Shown here piece by piece: positions 1-11,712 of a stretch of DNA of 64,000 nt. A program made the position numbers and the translations under genes. This DNA comes from Tretioscincus oriximinensis (lineage: Eukaryota > Chordata > Lepidosauria > Squamata > Gymnophthalmidae). Under the pieces are notes generated by a model, which did no database searches, was not told the origin of the DNA, and saw nothing but the letters and a program-made list of their open reading frames with translations. The stretch spans positions 80,890 to 144,889 of the forward strand of contig JAJVDF010001192.1 of NCBI GenBank assembly GCA_022410635.1, in the 5' to 3' direction. How positions within the stretch are numbered: position 1 is the first letter of the stretch; each line of letters begins with the position of its first letter.

Positions 1-185
1 GAAACTTTCATAGACACAACCATATACCTGGGAACAATTGATACTGTAGACCAATGTTCCCAAAGGCCTTACCTATTGATTCCTGACAGATAGGCTTGCT
101 CACTGGTATCTATGCTTATATGGGAACAGTTGGGANGGGCAAAACTAAATTGTCCTGAAAGAGAATCAGAGAATACTTTCGCACT

Positions 186-885
186 TTAAGAATATAGGAA
201 GAGCCATACTGTATCTGGCCAGAGCCAATCCAGTCCAGCATTCTATCTCATACAGAGGCCCACCAGATGCACTTGGGCAGTCTGAACAGAGGAAAGCAAA
301 ATATGCATATGTTCATGACTCCCTGCAAATGGTATTTCAGGAGTCCTGCCTATTGCTCCATCTGGGAGGCAGCATGCAGACATCCATCCCGGTACCCATT
401 TATAGCCTTGGTGTCCATAAACCTGTCTAGTCCTGTCTTGAAACTATCCAAGCTGTTAGCTACCACTACCTCTTCAGGAAGTAAATTCCACAGGCTGATG
501 ACCCTCTGGGTGAAAAAAATACTTTCCTTTGTCTGTTCTTACTTTTCTGCCCACCAGTTTCGAGGAGTGCCCTCTGGTCCTAATGTTGTGTGTGAGAGAA
601 AACATTTTTCTCTATTCTCCCTATCCATCCCATGCAGGATTTTGTACACTTCAATCAGATCACCTCTCAAACACCGTCTTTCAAGGCTGAAGAGGCCCAG
701 CCTGACATCAAAAGGGAGGTGCTCCAGACCCTTGATCATGCTTGTTGCCCTTTTCTGCACCTTTTCTAGTTCCACAATATCCCTCTTGAGATGTGGTGAC
801 CAGAACTGAACACAGTATTCCAAACCTGGCCTCACAACAAGATTGACTTGTTTTCGATTCCTTTTCTAATTATCCCAGAAATGCA
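186..885 (-). mobile_element. CR1-clade LINE, 3' end (subfamily A)
   Basis: Minus-strand 3' end of a non-LTR retrotransposon. The reading 835 to 539 gives the reverse transcriptase C-terminal region typical of CR1-clade ORF2, with the blocks [19 protein letters not shown] and LRGDLIEVYKILHGMDRE. The non-coding 3' tail (about 186-500) matches, in reverse complement, the 3' end of the large element ending near 51477. Relative to that element, about 30 bases are missing near 835-845. The copy is truncated at its 5' end near 885 and lacks the catalytic domain, so it is dead. The assignment to the CR1 clade rests on family knowledge; the match between the two copies is seen directly. Confidence 0.85.
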
Positions 886-3640
886 GCAACAGCGGGAGGG
901 GAAGGACTAATGCACCCATATAGGTGACCTCATTGGTTGATTTATTTTTACCAATTAGGTCATTTAGAAGTCTGATCACAATGGCTCCAATTATGGTACA
1001 AATGTTCTAATGTTCTACATAGAATTTCCAGTAATGCATAAACTTTACATTGGACCCAGTGGCTTTTTGATACAAAATATACAAAATATTTTTAAGTAAT
1101 TTCCCCATGTTGCCCATTACAGCCCTTGCTGCATGCTACAAAGCTTCAACTGCTGTATTAATTTCAAAGGCAGTTATTTATTGCCTTTTTACAATTCAGT
1201 AGTAAAAAAGCAACAGTTATTGCAAAGGCAGGTGCAAAGCAATGGAATATTCTTTTTCATTTCTGCAGAGACTGGCCATAATACTTGACAAGTCTTCTAA
1301 AATGAGCTCTCGTGAAAATGCCACAAGCCCTGTCACAGTTTACTGGCTAATCAGGAAAGAATTGAAATCTTGATTGGCTTTATTTGTTGTCTGATTGAAA
1401 CAGTGAGATAGGAAGTCCTGGACAGATTAATTAATTTGTGCTGGGGAATCCACGCTTAATCTAAAGGATACTGTCAGTTTGAGTGATGGCTGTGTAACAC
1501 AAGAAGTAGCTTTAAAAAAAAACAAATAAAAAAGAAAGAGGGAGAAATGCCTTTACTCTTGTGGCACTTTAATACAAGAGTATGTCTATTTAACAAAATC
1601 ATTTCACTTCCGTGCTACTGAAAGCACATACTTGATGTAGATTTATATTTTATTAACTAGCATATGATCTGCCTTTGGACTTAATGAAATAACTATCATG
1701 CCTTTTTGTTAATTAAAAATATCACTAAGTACTCTGTTATTACAAATGCATTCTCTTATTTTAATCACACATTGCACATATATTAAAGCTTGAAAAGTTT
1801 ACTGCTATGTGTACCAGACTGTACAGAAACAAAAAAAGTTCTGCTAATAACCAATGGAATTATGGATAATATGAGCAAATGAAAAACAAGGATTGGCGAA
1901 TTATAATTCCTTTACAAAAATATATTGTCATTGTCATTATCATAATATTGTATAGAAAATTTCATAAATAACTACAATAAAAACTAGAAACCTTCCATTT
2001 ATCAAGTTTATGAGACTTCTTCGTGGAAGCTTCATGTAGAACATACTACAGTTAGTGGTTACTGGCAGTGGCTTCCTAGATGGCAATAGAAATGAATATT
2101 CCCATTTCCTCCATAGCTGTTTGAAGTTCCTGTACACTGGTCTGGCTGACTAATAGTTCAGAACCACCAGGAAGTTCAAGACACTTACTGAGAAGATAGC
2201 ACTCTCCATGTGCCTCCATGCTTGGGATCAGGTAGTGAGAGCAATGCCACTACCATGCTGCTGGGCATATATAGGGGGAAAAGCAGCTCAAATTGACCTC
2301 TCCTGAGGTCCCAGGAACTAGCCAATTCTAGAATTGATGTCCTATGGATAAGCATCTCAAAAGGCAAAAATAATGATTTAGTTCAATATATGCATATATA
2401 TTAATTAAAATAGCAGCCATAATAACATCTTTCTCAGAACAGCACGTCCAACAACACAGAATCTGTAATGTCTCCATTCTGGCCATTTACGTTCAGTCCA
2501 CATCATAATCCACTGAACTTGGAAGTCAAAATTGGCCAGCTCATGCTATCCACATCAAAACTCTTGTGAGTTATACCATGACATAATGCCAGATTTGATT
2601 GGGCTTCTTAGAATGATTTTAGCTATAACCAAAGGACAAATCCCTTATAATCCCTTAAATAATTATTCCCCAAATTGTCAATATATTTCTTCCAAATGCA
2701 ATAGAAAAATGATTAAAAAAAACAATTGTCTGTGTACAAGCAGGCATTATAACTTTTTCCATAGAGGCCATAATTCATTCTCTCTCCTTCTTCTTTGTCG
2801 AATCTTATAAAGCGCTATGAAATAATTTCTTTATCCAAAAGCTCTGAAGCAGTTATTAAACCAGCTGTTTTCAAAAGTACACAAATCTGCTAAGTTGCAG
2901 TTGGGTAACTGTTAAATGTTAAAGCAGTGAATGATCAGCATGTAGCAGATGGCCTGGGAATGGGTTAGAAAATGGCAAAGTTAATACCACCAGACTGAAA
3001 TGTTCATTTGTGCTGTGGTATGTGCAGACAGAGTGAATAATGAAGGTTTTGTAATAATTGTGTAAATCCCAACATTATTAAACTGAATCATCTGGGGTTT
3101 CTTAATATATGGGAAGCACTTGATGTTCTTTGAGCAACACCTCCTCTTTTGCTAAAGCTGTTCTCATTAACTCATACGGCTTTATTTGCTGTGACCTCAG
3201 TGTTCCTGTTTAGTAATGAGTGGAATAAAAATTAGAAGCCTGCTTTGAGCCTCAGTATTAAGAGAAGAAGAAATTTTAAGGAAAATGCAACAGCTGGCTA
3301 TCACACTACAGTGACCCCTGAGGGGCACACTGTGCTTGGATATAAACCCAGTGTTAACATTAAAATCTGCAAGAGGGATAGAATATAGGGGGTTAACAAA
3401 AGTTGGCCCTAATGTTGGTAAAGCATGACCCGTAAATAACAACACGATTTATTTGAATGGCAGAGCACCTTAAAGACTAACAGGCTGCATCCAGATATCA
3501 CTTACGTAGGCCCTCTCCACACAATGAATGAAACCGAGTGAAACCAGTAATCTAAAAGTGACTGTGGATTTTACTGGGGTCAAACCTACTTTCAGAATCC
3601 ATGTGGAGCTGGCACAAGACTGGCAAGAGGAAAGCAGGAA
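886..3640. other. Unique AT-rich spacer
   Basis: No gene or clear repeat is visible. Two sub-blocks stand out slightly. One, 1270-1480, has several TTGATTGG and TTAATTAATT type sites, which resemble homeodomain binding sites. The other, 2165-2350, is GC-richer, with a minus-strand open frame of 60 codons and a GTAAGT donor-like site near 2184; it may be an old repeat. A short stretch near 3455-3485 resembles the edge of the GTAGAC-core repeat family described at 46953. Confidence 0.4.
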
Positions 3641-3654
3641 AATGCAGGAAAGCA

Positions 3655-3825
3655 ATATTTATTTATTTATTTACTTATTTACCTATTTAATTACATTTAT
3701 ACCCCACCCTATACCCGAAGGTCTNAGGGCGGCCAACAATAAAAACAACAATACAAAATTAATATTTAAAACAGTATCTAGAAGTGGGAAGAAAAATAAC
3801 ACTTCTTCAGACAAAAGCCAGGTCT
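3655..3825 (-). mobile_element. L2-like LINE 3' end
   Basis: Read on the minus strand, the segment contains GGCCGCCCTNAGACCTTCGG then GGTATAGGGTGGGGTATAAA and an A/T-rich tetranucleotide tail. The same 3' end occurs in the plus-strand copies ending near 17252 and 62460, where it is preceded by an L2-type protein C-terminus. It is also the 3' end of the SINEs at 17431 and 58189. No coding part remains in this copy. Confidence 0.65.
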
Positions 3826-4337
3826 AAGAGGTGTATATCACCCAGTTACAATTCTGCAGTCCTGTTGTCTGGAGTCCTCTCGCAGTATGTGTCTTCCTAT
3901 GATGGCATGGTCTACGCCAGAGCTATGTAGAGCTGCTCAGTAGAAGATGCAGCATTTCATGATGCTTCCAGAAAGGATCAACAATGGCTGATTCTGCTAA
4001 ACCCATATGACATTTTTCCAGGTGCAATATGAAGCATGGCAAAAACTCCATTAACACATTTGGTGGAAGAATCATAATGTTAAAACATTCTGGTAAGAAC
4101 CAGGTGAGAAAACGTTGTGTCCCTTGTTTAATTATAATTGTATTTTCTAGTCCATCCATGATTTATTCCACAATATCCTAATATAGCTCACCTGGTTGCA
4201 GCTACAGAAGAAAGCAGTTGCTAGAAGAAACTGACATACCAGCTTCTTTCTCTATATTAGTTTCTAAGATCTGTTCAATATTCTAGAATAAAACAGTCTC
4301 TAAAATCTCTTTGATATTCTGGAATATAGAATGGAAT
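3826..4337. other. Unique spacer before the L1 insertion
   Basis: Low-complexity AT-rich sequence with repeated ATAGAATGGAATAAAG-like words just before the L1. No gene or further repeat is recognised. Confidence 0.4.
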
Positions 4338-4389
4338 AAAGAATTTTGGAATAGTTAGTTAGTTATAAATGTCCCGAGGGCTGATCTTA

Positions 4390-6123
4390 GGGAAATAAAT
4401 CTCCGATCGGGACTATCAATAACCCTCAAAAAATTCAAATACTTAAGTATTTGGATTTCAAAAAAGATGGATAAAATGGTCCGCCTCAATTATAACCCGG
4501 TATGGAAAAAGGTGAAAAAACTACTNAAGACCTGGAAAAACAAAAAATGGACAATCTCCATGAAAATAAGAACAGTTAATATGCAAATCCTACCGAAGTT
4601 CCTTTTTTTATTCCAAACACTACCAATGGAAATCCCGGACTCACAATTCAAACTTTGGGAAACCAATATTAAATTGTGGGTATTGAACGGAAAAAGAAAC
4701 AGAATCCCTAATAAAACACTTTATTCCAAAAGGGAACAATTAGGCTGGGGACTACCATCCTTGAGGGCATATTTCGATGGGTTTCAAATGTATAAACTAT
4801 TACTACTAGAACACGAGAAGGTCAAAAAATCAACCAGGATTGAACTAGGATTAAACAACACGTTACACCAAACAGTCTTAAATCCATACACCAAGAGAAA
4901 AACATTAAAAACATGGTTAATACCATTAAAGGTAGCCTTCAAAAGGTGGAAATTAAATTGGAAACACTTAGTCCTTGATTGGAGACATGTAGCCTCTACC
5001 TCAGCCTTAAACACTACAGGAGATTCACAACTAAATCAATACCTTGAAATACTAAATTCCAACAATTACAAAATTTTAAGAGACCTCATTGACCAGGACG
5101 GTAACTCTGTGAATAGAGTATTGTTAAGAAATCTTACTCAGAATAGGGGACTAACTTACTGGCTCCAGGAATGGTCAATAGAGCGACAACTAAATAACCG
5201 AGAATTGAAGAACTCCATGAGAGGCAGTTCCAATCTGGAAATCGTGGTACAAAAAATATTGAAAGGAGAGAAAAAANTAATCAAAATAATATATGACATT
5301 ATCACGACTTACAAATATAATAACTTAATGAATATAAAACAATTTTGGGAATCCGAATTTCCCCAACTACACCAGAACTGGCAGAAATGGACAAAAACCT
5401 TTCTGGATACCAGAGACACAAGGCTTAGGGAAACACAATTGAAAACAATCTCAAGATGGTACCGTACCCCTGCCCAACTTTCACATATGATANNNNNNNN
5501 NNNNNNNNNNNNNNNNNNNNNNNNNNNNNNNNNNNNNNNNNNNNNNNNNNNNNNNNNNNNNNNNNNNNNNNNNNNNNNNNNNNNNNNNNNNNNNNNNNNN
5601 NNNNNNNNNNNNNNNNNNNNNNNNNNNNNNNNNNNNNNNNNNNNNNNNNNNNNNNNNNNNNNNNNNNNNNNNNNNNNNNNNNNNNNNNNNNNNNNNNNNN
5701 NNNNNNNNNNNNNNNNNNNNNNNNNNNNNNNNNNNNNNNNNNNNNNNNNNNNNNNNNNNNNNNNNNNNNNNNNNNNNNNNNNNNNNNNNNNNNNNNNNNN
5801 NNNNNNNNNNNNNNNNNNNNNNNNNNNNNNNNNNNNNNNNNNNNNNNNNNNNNNNNNNNNNNNNNNNNNNNNNNNNNNNNNNNNNNNNNNNNNNNNNNNN
5901 NNNNNNNNNNNNNNNNNNNNNNNNNNNNNNNNGGCATTACATCATCGAGTTCATGTCATTTGATGTCCTACAAACTAAAAGACTTCTATCCATCGGAATC
6001 ATTGCTAAGCCACATTGGACTATAAAATGGCAAAGATTCATCGAGTATGGTTTAACCAATAATGCGCATATACTCTTGAAAGAAGCCATCAAGATGTTCC
6101 TTGAGCAACGATGGATTCTCTAA
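4390..6123 (+). pseudogene. L1 ORF2 C-terminal part
   Basis: The C-terminal region of an L1 ORF2 protein, which in intact elements is an endonuclease/reverse transcriptase. The frame runs from about 4390 (FKYLSIWISKK, matching the FKYLGI block that follows the RT core in L1) through 5492. Other L1-like blocks are TVNMQILPKFLFLFQTLP, LGWGLPSLRAYFDGFQMY and RWYRTPAQLSHM. After the gap it resumes at 5938 with YIIEFMSFDVLQTKRLL and ends FLEQRWIL followed by TAA at 6121-6123. The endonuclease and the catalytic RT motifs lie upstream of the truncation and are absent. The frame before the gap is open over more than 1 kb, so this copy is fairly young. The frame difference across the gap means nothing, because the gap length is nominal. 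Confidence 0.88.
5493..5932. other. Assembly gap (440 N)
   Basis: A run of 440 Ns inside L1 ORF2. It hides the Cys/His C-terminal motif region that can be seen in the related minus-strand copy at 10539-11099. Confidence 0.99.
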
Positions 6124-6287
6124 ATCTTTCACAAACATCATGAAAATGCAACAACCATGAACTGTACCGTTCTAAAGGGGTGGGTGGGTGGGATAAAGGA
6201 TATTTCGTGTATTATGTTACTTGATAAAATGTATTGCGAGATTTATTGGAAATATCAATAAAAAAAAAAAAAAAGAATTTTGGAATA

Positions 6288-6971
6288 AAGAAGACCAGGC
6301 AGTGTTTTATTCTGAAACCTTCAAGTACAATAGAATAAATATATGATGTTTGTGGAGCAGTTTCACTTCCATCTCCATGGGCAGAGAGTTCTAGAGAATG
6401 GGAGTTACAACTGAAAACCTTACAAATCAGTTCTAGTCTTCCATTTGAAATATTTTATAATACTATATCAAAATCCGAGTAATTGCTCAAGGTAGTCACA
6501 AAAGTTAGCAAGATATAAAGTACATCAAAGTAAACACTATTATTGGATTGCATAATGAAAGTCATTATCTTTCTTTGGATTCAATTATCTATTTGCCTTA
6601 AATTTGTGTCTTCATTATAGCACAATTCCATAACACCTTATTAAATCTGTGTGATTCCACACTTCTTTTTCTTCCAGATTATTGTGGCTGGTCTTTGTTT
6701 GCCTCATTCATTCAGCACCTTCCAAAAATCATTCATCCATCCATCAAACATTATGTTAGAAATGGGTACAACAAAAGGCAGGTGAGGCCATAATCCCAAA
6801 TATGATCAAGAAAGGGAAATTGGGATTGTTAACTCATTTTTGGTCTTCTACAGACATTTATTTTCTGTTTGCATCCACTCTAAAAGCATCATGGCTTCTG
6901 TAGGAGTTCAGTTCATTCCTTGCCTATCACAGTTTCCTACCTTAAATCACATTGTGTGCAAGTAGACATGA
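6288..6971. other. Unique spacer
   Basis: AT-rich sequence without a recognisable gene or repeat. Confidence 0.4.
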
Positions 6972-7265
6972 AGCAATGGCATGGTAGCTAGGGAGACAGT
7001 TTCTCATCTGAGAGATCGGGTTTTGAAGCCCTGGGTCGGACATGGGGAGGAGAAGCACCTTCCACTACACTGCAGCTCTAGCTAACAGCTATTCAAAAGA
7101 AATGCAAATTTGTAATCTGCATTTCAATTAGATAAATGAGTACCATCATTAACCTGATAGGAAAGATGGAATAAGATGTAAGCCTTCAGGTGAAAATTAA
7201 CCCTGTAAGCCGCTCTGGAAAAGAGTGGGCTATAAAGACTCTCCTCCTCCTCCTCCTTCTTCTCC
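6972..7265 (+). mobile_element. tRNA-derived SINE, second family
   Basis: The head has a tRNA-like A-box region (ATGGCATGGTAGCTAGGG) and a degenerate B box (GGGTTTTGAAGCC) about 40 bases later. The body ends in TGTAAGCCGCTCTGG and GGGCTATAAAGACT, followed by a TCC-rich tail. The same head is found on the minus strand at 13397-13706 and, more diverged, at 11474-11712. It would have been transcribed by RNA polymerase III; this copy is mutated. Confidence 0.7.
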
Positions 7266-7549
7266 TACCAACAACAACTACCTTTGAGCAATCTTGCTTC
7301 CCTCTTCCCTTCACAAAGCTCAGAAAACAAAAGAGATCCCTTCTGGAACAACTGACTACTGATGACCTTGGAATTTATTTGTTATTGCACTCTGATATTG
7401 ATCTCATTTGCATCTTATAAAGTCCTGCCTTCTCTTCATCTTTCTTTCTTTTTGCCAAGTATCCATTCCACTTTTGCTACATCCTTTTTGTAATTCTGAA
7501 ATAGGTCATGTTATCATGAAGATATAGAAAGAGACTACTGTTCCTGTCA

Positions 7550-7820
7550 TAAGAACATAAGAAGAGCCATACTGGATCGGGTCAGAGCCCATCTATCCAG
7601 CATTCTGTGTCACACAGAGGTCCATGAGATGCACCTGGGCAGTCCGAAGAAAGGAAAACAAAATATGCACCTCTTCATGACTNCCTGCAAATGGNATTTC
7701 AGGAGCCCTGCCTGTTGCTCCATCCCGGAGACAACATTCAGACATCCATCCTAGTACCCATTTATACCCTTGGTATCCATAAACCTGTCAAATCTGGTTT
7801 TGAAGCTATCTAAGCTGACA
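7550..7820 (-). mobile_element. CR1-clade LINE 3' terminal fragment (subfamily A)
   Basis: The minus-strand 3' terminus starts at the CATAAGAACATAAGAAGAGC end and matches the non-coding tails at 186-500 and 51200-51477. It stops at an A-run near 7820. It contains no coding sequence. The TTCTTATG-type terminal words identify the same subfamily as those two copies. Confidence 0.85.
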
Positions 7821-8879
7821 AAAAAAAAATCCTATTTTATATTTCCTGACTGCCATATGACATGTATGTAATCTACTGCAGTTTATGCTGCAAATACCGC
7901 AGAAAGCAACTGAATCTCCCAGATTTTCCTTTTTATTCCTTTTAGGCAATATTGCTGCTGCCTCTCCTGAAGACAGGGATAAAAAGATGGCTGTTGTTTG
8001 GGGGTAAAGATAACCTTTATTACTCCTGCAATTTAGCAAACCGTTTTTAATGCTCTGCTCAGCTTTGCTTTTTTGGCAACTCAGATCAGAAATATCCCTG
8101 TAGTGTCGGCATCTGCATCAAATCTTTTGCTGTTTAGCTCTCAAAGGAAAGGTTGGCAAAAGCTCTGTCATAAATTGTTTGCAGATAAGCAATATTGCCA
8201 TCTTGCTGAAGTGCAAATGGACACTTTCCTAACATACTGCTCTTTGCTGCAGTTGAGAAGCACTTTACTTAGTATTTAAATAAACAGCAATCTAACTATC
8301 TCTCTAGACTTCTGCATTAACAGAGACATCTGTGTGCACAGAAGCACTGGCAGAGATAAGAAGCTTTAAGACGACTTGTATTTTATGTTTCTCCCCTTAC
8401 GTAATCCAGGAAGGGGGAAGTTGCTTAAATGTGTTGAGAATTGTTTGAAAGAGTATTTAGTGCTGGCAGAAAGCAGCCAAGCAGATCGTCCCTAAGGTTT
8501 AATGTCTTTCTTTATCTTAAGAAACATCCAATATGTAAGCTACAAAGATGCAAGCTTTTCGATACTCCCCATATGCCTTAAAGCATCTCTTGGGGCGAAG
8601 TAGGGTTTTATTACTCAGAAGAGGGCAGAGGTATAGAAAGACACCTTTAATCAAATATTTGTTTACAATTCATTATTCTACCTACAAACCCCAAAGGTTT
8701 TGCCTTCCTTTTTAGTGTGTGTCTGTGTGGGTTTTTTATTTTATTTTTTAGTTTGTTCATTTTACCAGCTCAATTTTCACTTGTTCAGCATAATATTTTG
8801 TCTCATACAGCAATTGTCAGGGATAAGCATAGGCTGCTTCCCCACCATATGCTTCACCTCGCTATTTCTTTTAAAGTGA
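7821..8879. other. Unique spacer
   Basis: No gene recognised. The composition is more balanced than elsewhere between 7850 and 8480, without visible splice-bounded open frames. It could include conserved non-coding sequence, which cannot be judged from one genome. Confidence 0.35.
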
Positions 8880-9235
8880 ATGCACATGCACCCGCCCCTA
8901 CCTTAAAGTTTCCACAGTGTTCTGACATATTGCCTAGCAATTTTGTGACATGATGAGCTCCATAAGGCATTGTTGCGCTTCCCTTACTACATTTCCCAGC
9001 ATTCTCTGTGAGCCTTCCTAGAATTCCTAAGCATTCTCTGCAAGCTAAGCTAAGCATTCTCTCAATGGCATGTCGCCCCAAAGTCTCATGAAATTTGCCA
9101 AGTTCACATTGCTGCATGTCCCCACAAAGCTTCCTTTCAGATTTTGCAAAATGCTCACCCTTGAATTGCATAAGATATGTGACTAGAAAGTCCGTGACTT
9201 TTTTAGTGAGTGGATCACTGTACAAACGTGGCATT
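8880..9235 (+). repeat. Dispersed repeat X, copy A
   Basis: It is homologous to 55355-55705 (same strand) and 57640-57870 (opposite strand). Shared words include ACTACATTTCCCAGCATTCT with variants, AAGCATTCTCTG, CCCCAAAG and, near the end, AGTGGATCACTGTACA. No coding potential is seen. Its class is not established. The central ACTACA..TCCCAG word resembles the ZNF143 (Staf) binding consensus. Confidence 0.65.
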
Positions 9236-9750
9236 GCAGGGAATTGAAGGTATGGTGTCCATTATGAAAAATGTTTTGGGTTCTGTGTTTTTCCAAAGGG
9301 AGGAAAAAGACTGAAACCAAGGAAGGGGTGTGACTTCCACCTTTCCATGGGGGGAGGGGGGAGGAGCACAAGGAAGAGCCAATCTGGTTCCAGTTACCTT
9401 GGGCAGCCACCATAAAAGAGGGGGTGGAGCCAGAGTAAGATGCCTTTTGTTGTGGTGACTAGTAGCGGATTGAGGGTTGTGACCACTAGGAAGTCGGAGG
9501 GTTATGTGAAAGAGAGGCAAGGCAGTGCTATTGATATAGTTGCCTTTGTTAAGGAAACTGTTCAACTGTGTGTGCATAAGTATACGGCTTGGCTTTAGCC
9601 TAATACAGAGATTTAAGTGCTTGTGAGGCTTGGAAGCCAGTATTGTATTTTATGAACTTCTTTACATAGTTTTAATATTTATGCTACCTCAAAGTTGTAT
9701 TTCAATAAACATATTTTATCTGTTGAGCACAGTCCAGTGTGATTCCATCA
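9236..9750 (+). promoter_or_regulatory. Promoter-like / possible solo LTR block
   Basis: A GC-richer block with a CCAAT box at 9379-9383, a TATA-like CATAAAAG at 9411-9418 and a polyadenylation signal AATAAA at 9704-9709. The CCAAT to TATA spacing of about 30 bases is normal for a Pol II promoter. Promoter and poly-A signal within 300 bases, with no open frame, suggests a solitary LTR or a small transcribed element, but no TG...CA boundaries or target duplication could be fixed. It directly follows repeat X copy A. Confidence 0.3.
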
Positions 9751-10400
9751 ATCATACACATTTCTACCCAAAAGAGACTATGAATAAAGTCTCTATTGGG
9801 AGGCTGTTCCACCACATATGAGCCACTGACATGCCCCTATCTTTTGCATCTCTGTAATGACTGTCATGATACTTCCAATATGTATCCCAGATTATTTACT
9901 TGGCTTCTAGAAGGAGTTATTAAGAATATTCTAAAGGTAAACTCACACTACTTCCATAATAATGCACCTCTGGTAGCTTCTTCGCAGTCCATTGGATCAT
10001 GTTAACTGAGTATGGGAAATAGCATCTCCAGATGTTGATTCTAGCGGCATGGGAGAAGGACTCAGACTGGCTGGACCAGACTAAAACATCAGCAGCCATC
10101 ACTGCTTATGAACATAATAAACTGAAAACAAACTGGTAGCGCATGTTACTTGACTTCATTCCTTTCTTTATCCATTTCTTTTCTTTAATCAAAAAGTTTT
10201 GCTTTGCCATGAGAATGGCCTATAGTTTTTCCTACCATCAAATTTACTCCCATTCACCAGCCACTTCTAAGAATGTTCTCTAGTGGGTTTTTTTTTCCCC
10301 AGCTCCAATTAATTATTATTGCACTAGCGAAATTAGCCCATTGTGTTATGGTAATGCAAAAGTGTTTAGCTCCTCCTCTCTCTTGCTCCCACTCATGCCT
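9751..10400. other. Unique spacer
   Basis: AT-rich sequence with no gene or clear repeat. Confidence 0.4.
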
Positions 10401-10404
10401 CCAC

Positions 10405-11110
10405 CCACTCCCTTATTTTTTATTATTATTAAACAAAACAAACACATAAAACAGATTACATATCTTAAAACAAAACATATAACACATTACATAAACAAAA
10501 CCCTCCCCCACCCCCCATAGCATTCATCAGTATCATGGTTACAGTAGTAATCTTGCATCAGATACCATAGCAATAGTATGTGCCAGAGTAGTGCTTCTGT
10601 TAAAGTTGACACCAACGGCCAACAGTTTCTGCCAGTTTCTTTCCCAAGTGGATCTCTGTAGGACACCCATATTTGTAAGCCGTTTTTCTCTTAATACATC
10701 ATATAATAAAAATTCGGACAGATAATCATACCATTGGCTTAACAACCATTTGCTTTTGTCCTTCCATCCACTGGCTAGAGTAAGCTGTCCTGCCCATATT
10801 GATCTCTCAATTATATATTTGTCAGAAGGATGAAAATCAGCAGTTCTGTACATCAGCAACAAGACAGAATTTTTAACCAAATTAATCCCTAAAATATCCC
10901 TTAATTCACCAAATATTAAATCCCACCATTGTTGCACGTACCTACAATTATACCACATGTGAAGATAACTCCCTATCACCTGACACCCGTGCCAACAAAA
11001 TGGGGATGTATTACCCATGTGAGAAATCTGTGATGGTGTCCAATACCACCTGGTTATAATTTTCATTTGCAGCTCTCTTATTTTATTACTTTTAATCATT
11101 CCAATATCTA
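10405..11110 (-). mobile_element. L1 3' fragment, minus strand
   Basis: A 5'-truncated L1 copy on the minus strand. Its T-rich plus-strand start (about 10415-10430) corresponds to an A-rich 3' tail. It carries the ORF2 C-terminus and a 3' UTR of about 110 bases. No target duplication could be recognised at the ends. Confidence 0.8.
10539..11099 (-). pseudogene. L1 ORF2 C-terminal domain
   Basis: An open frame of 186 codons ending in TAA at 10541-10539. It aligns with the end of the L1 at 4390-6123: WYWTPSQISHM here against WYRTPAQLSHM there. The Cys/His motif typical of L1 ORF2 C-termini is visible as C-x3-C-x7-H-x4-C (CWHGC...SYLHMWYNC). In intact elements this region contributes to RNA binding. 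The first visible methionine is not a true start, because the fragment begins inside ORF2. The reverse transcriptase and endonuclease domains are missing, so the copy cannot move on its own. The uninterrupted frame indicates a moderately young insertion. Confidence 0.85.
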
Positions 11111-11473
11111 GTTCCTGAGGTTAAGGAAGATGAAAGGCATCAAAGACAACTAGAAATGGTCGTTCATTTCAAAACTTCCCTTACATTTATGAGTGAACCT
11201 TTGACATGAAAAAAGAAGCAAGTAGATAAAATTATTCATTAGAAAGATGTCTTAACATCAATCAATTATGAATTCCCCTCTTTCCCTTTTCAGACTTTTG
11301 CCTCTGCTTTTGGTAGAAGCAATAAAAGTTCTGATTGCCATTAGGTTCTCACTCCATTTGCTGTTGAAAGGGGTAGTACAACCAGGAGGCACTGTAGAAG
11401 TGCACAGAGGTTGGGGAGTTTATACCTTTACATAACCATTGAGAAAACATCTAGCATGACTGAGAGCTGTGTG
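11111..11473. other. Unique spacer
   Basis: AT-rich sequence without a recognised feature. Confidence 0.4.
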
Positions 11474-11712
11474 AGGCATGGTGGTGCAGGGTTAAGAACA
11501 ATAATCTTTCAACAGAGAGGTCAGTCATCCAAGGCCCATGTGTCTACCATGGAGAGGAATTTAGCCTCAGCCAACTTAGCTGTTTGAAACTGAGCAATCA
11601 CAAGTAAATGAACAGGGAGCATCACCTTAGTGTGATAGGGAAGATAAGCCTTGGGGTGGTGGGGGGGGATAACTTCTTAGCCACTTTGAGTCCCTTCTAT
11701 TTAAAAGTGTTT
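11474..11712 (+). mobile_element. tRNA-derived SINE, second family (diverged)
   Basis: The head GCATGGTGGTGCAGGGTTAA and the later AGCCACTTTGAGTCCC-type tail follow the same layout as the SINE at 6972. Divergence is high and the B box is poorly preserved. A G-run near 11660 lies in the body. Confidence 0.5.

Larger units (their letters stand above)
4338..6287 (+). mobile_element. 5'-truncated L1 retrotransposon with TSD
   Basis: A plus-strand L1 insertion bounded by a direct repeat of AGAATTTTGGAATA (4338-4353 and 6272-6287, 16 matching bases if the flanking As are counted). It holds the 3' part of ORF2, a stop at 6121-6123, a roughly 135-base 3' UTR with a G-rich GGGGTGGGTGGGTGGG run near 6177, and a poly-A tail at about 6259-6274. 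The target duplication, poly-A tail and 5' truncation are the signature of target-primed reverse transcription by the L1 machinery. A 440-base assembly gap lies inside. Confidence 0.92.

Noticed and set aside
2185..2367. A minus-strand open frame ending next to a GTAAGT donor-like site
   Set aside because: The upstream acceptor is poor and the block looks like an old GC-richer repeat; not enough for an exon call.
5425..6025. Long open frames over the gap on both strands
   Set aside because: They run through 440 unknown bases; only the L1 frame has support on both sides.
8854..9234. A 126-codon minus-strand open frame
   Set aside because: It lies within dispersed repeat X, and the other copies of the repeat do not preserve the frame.
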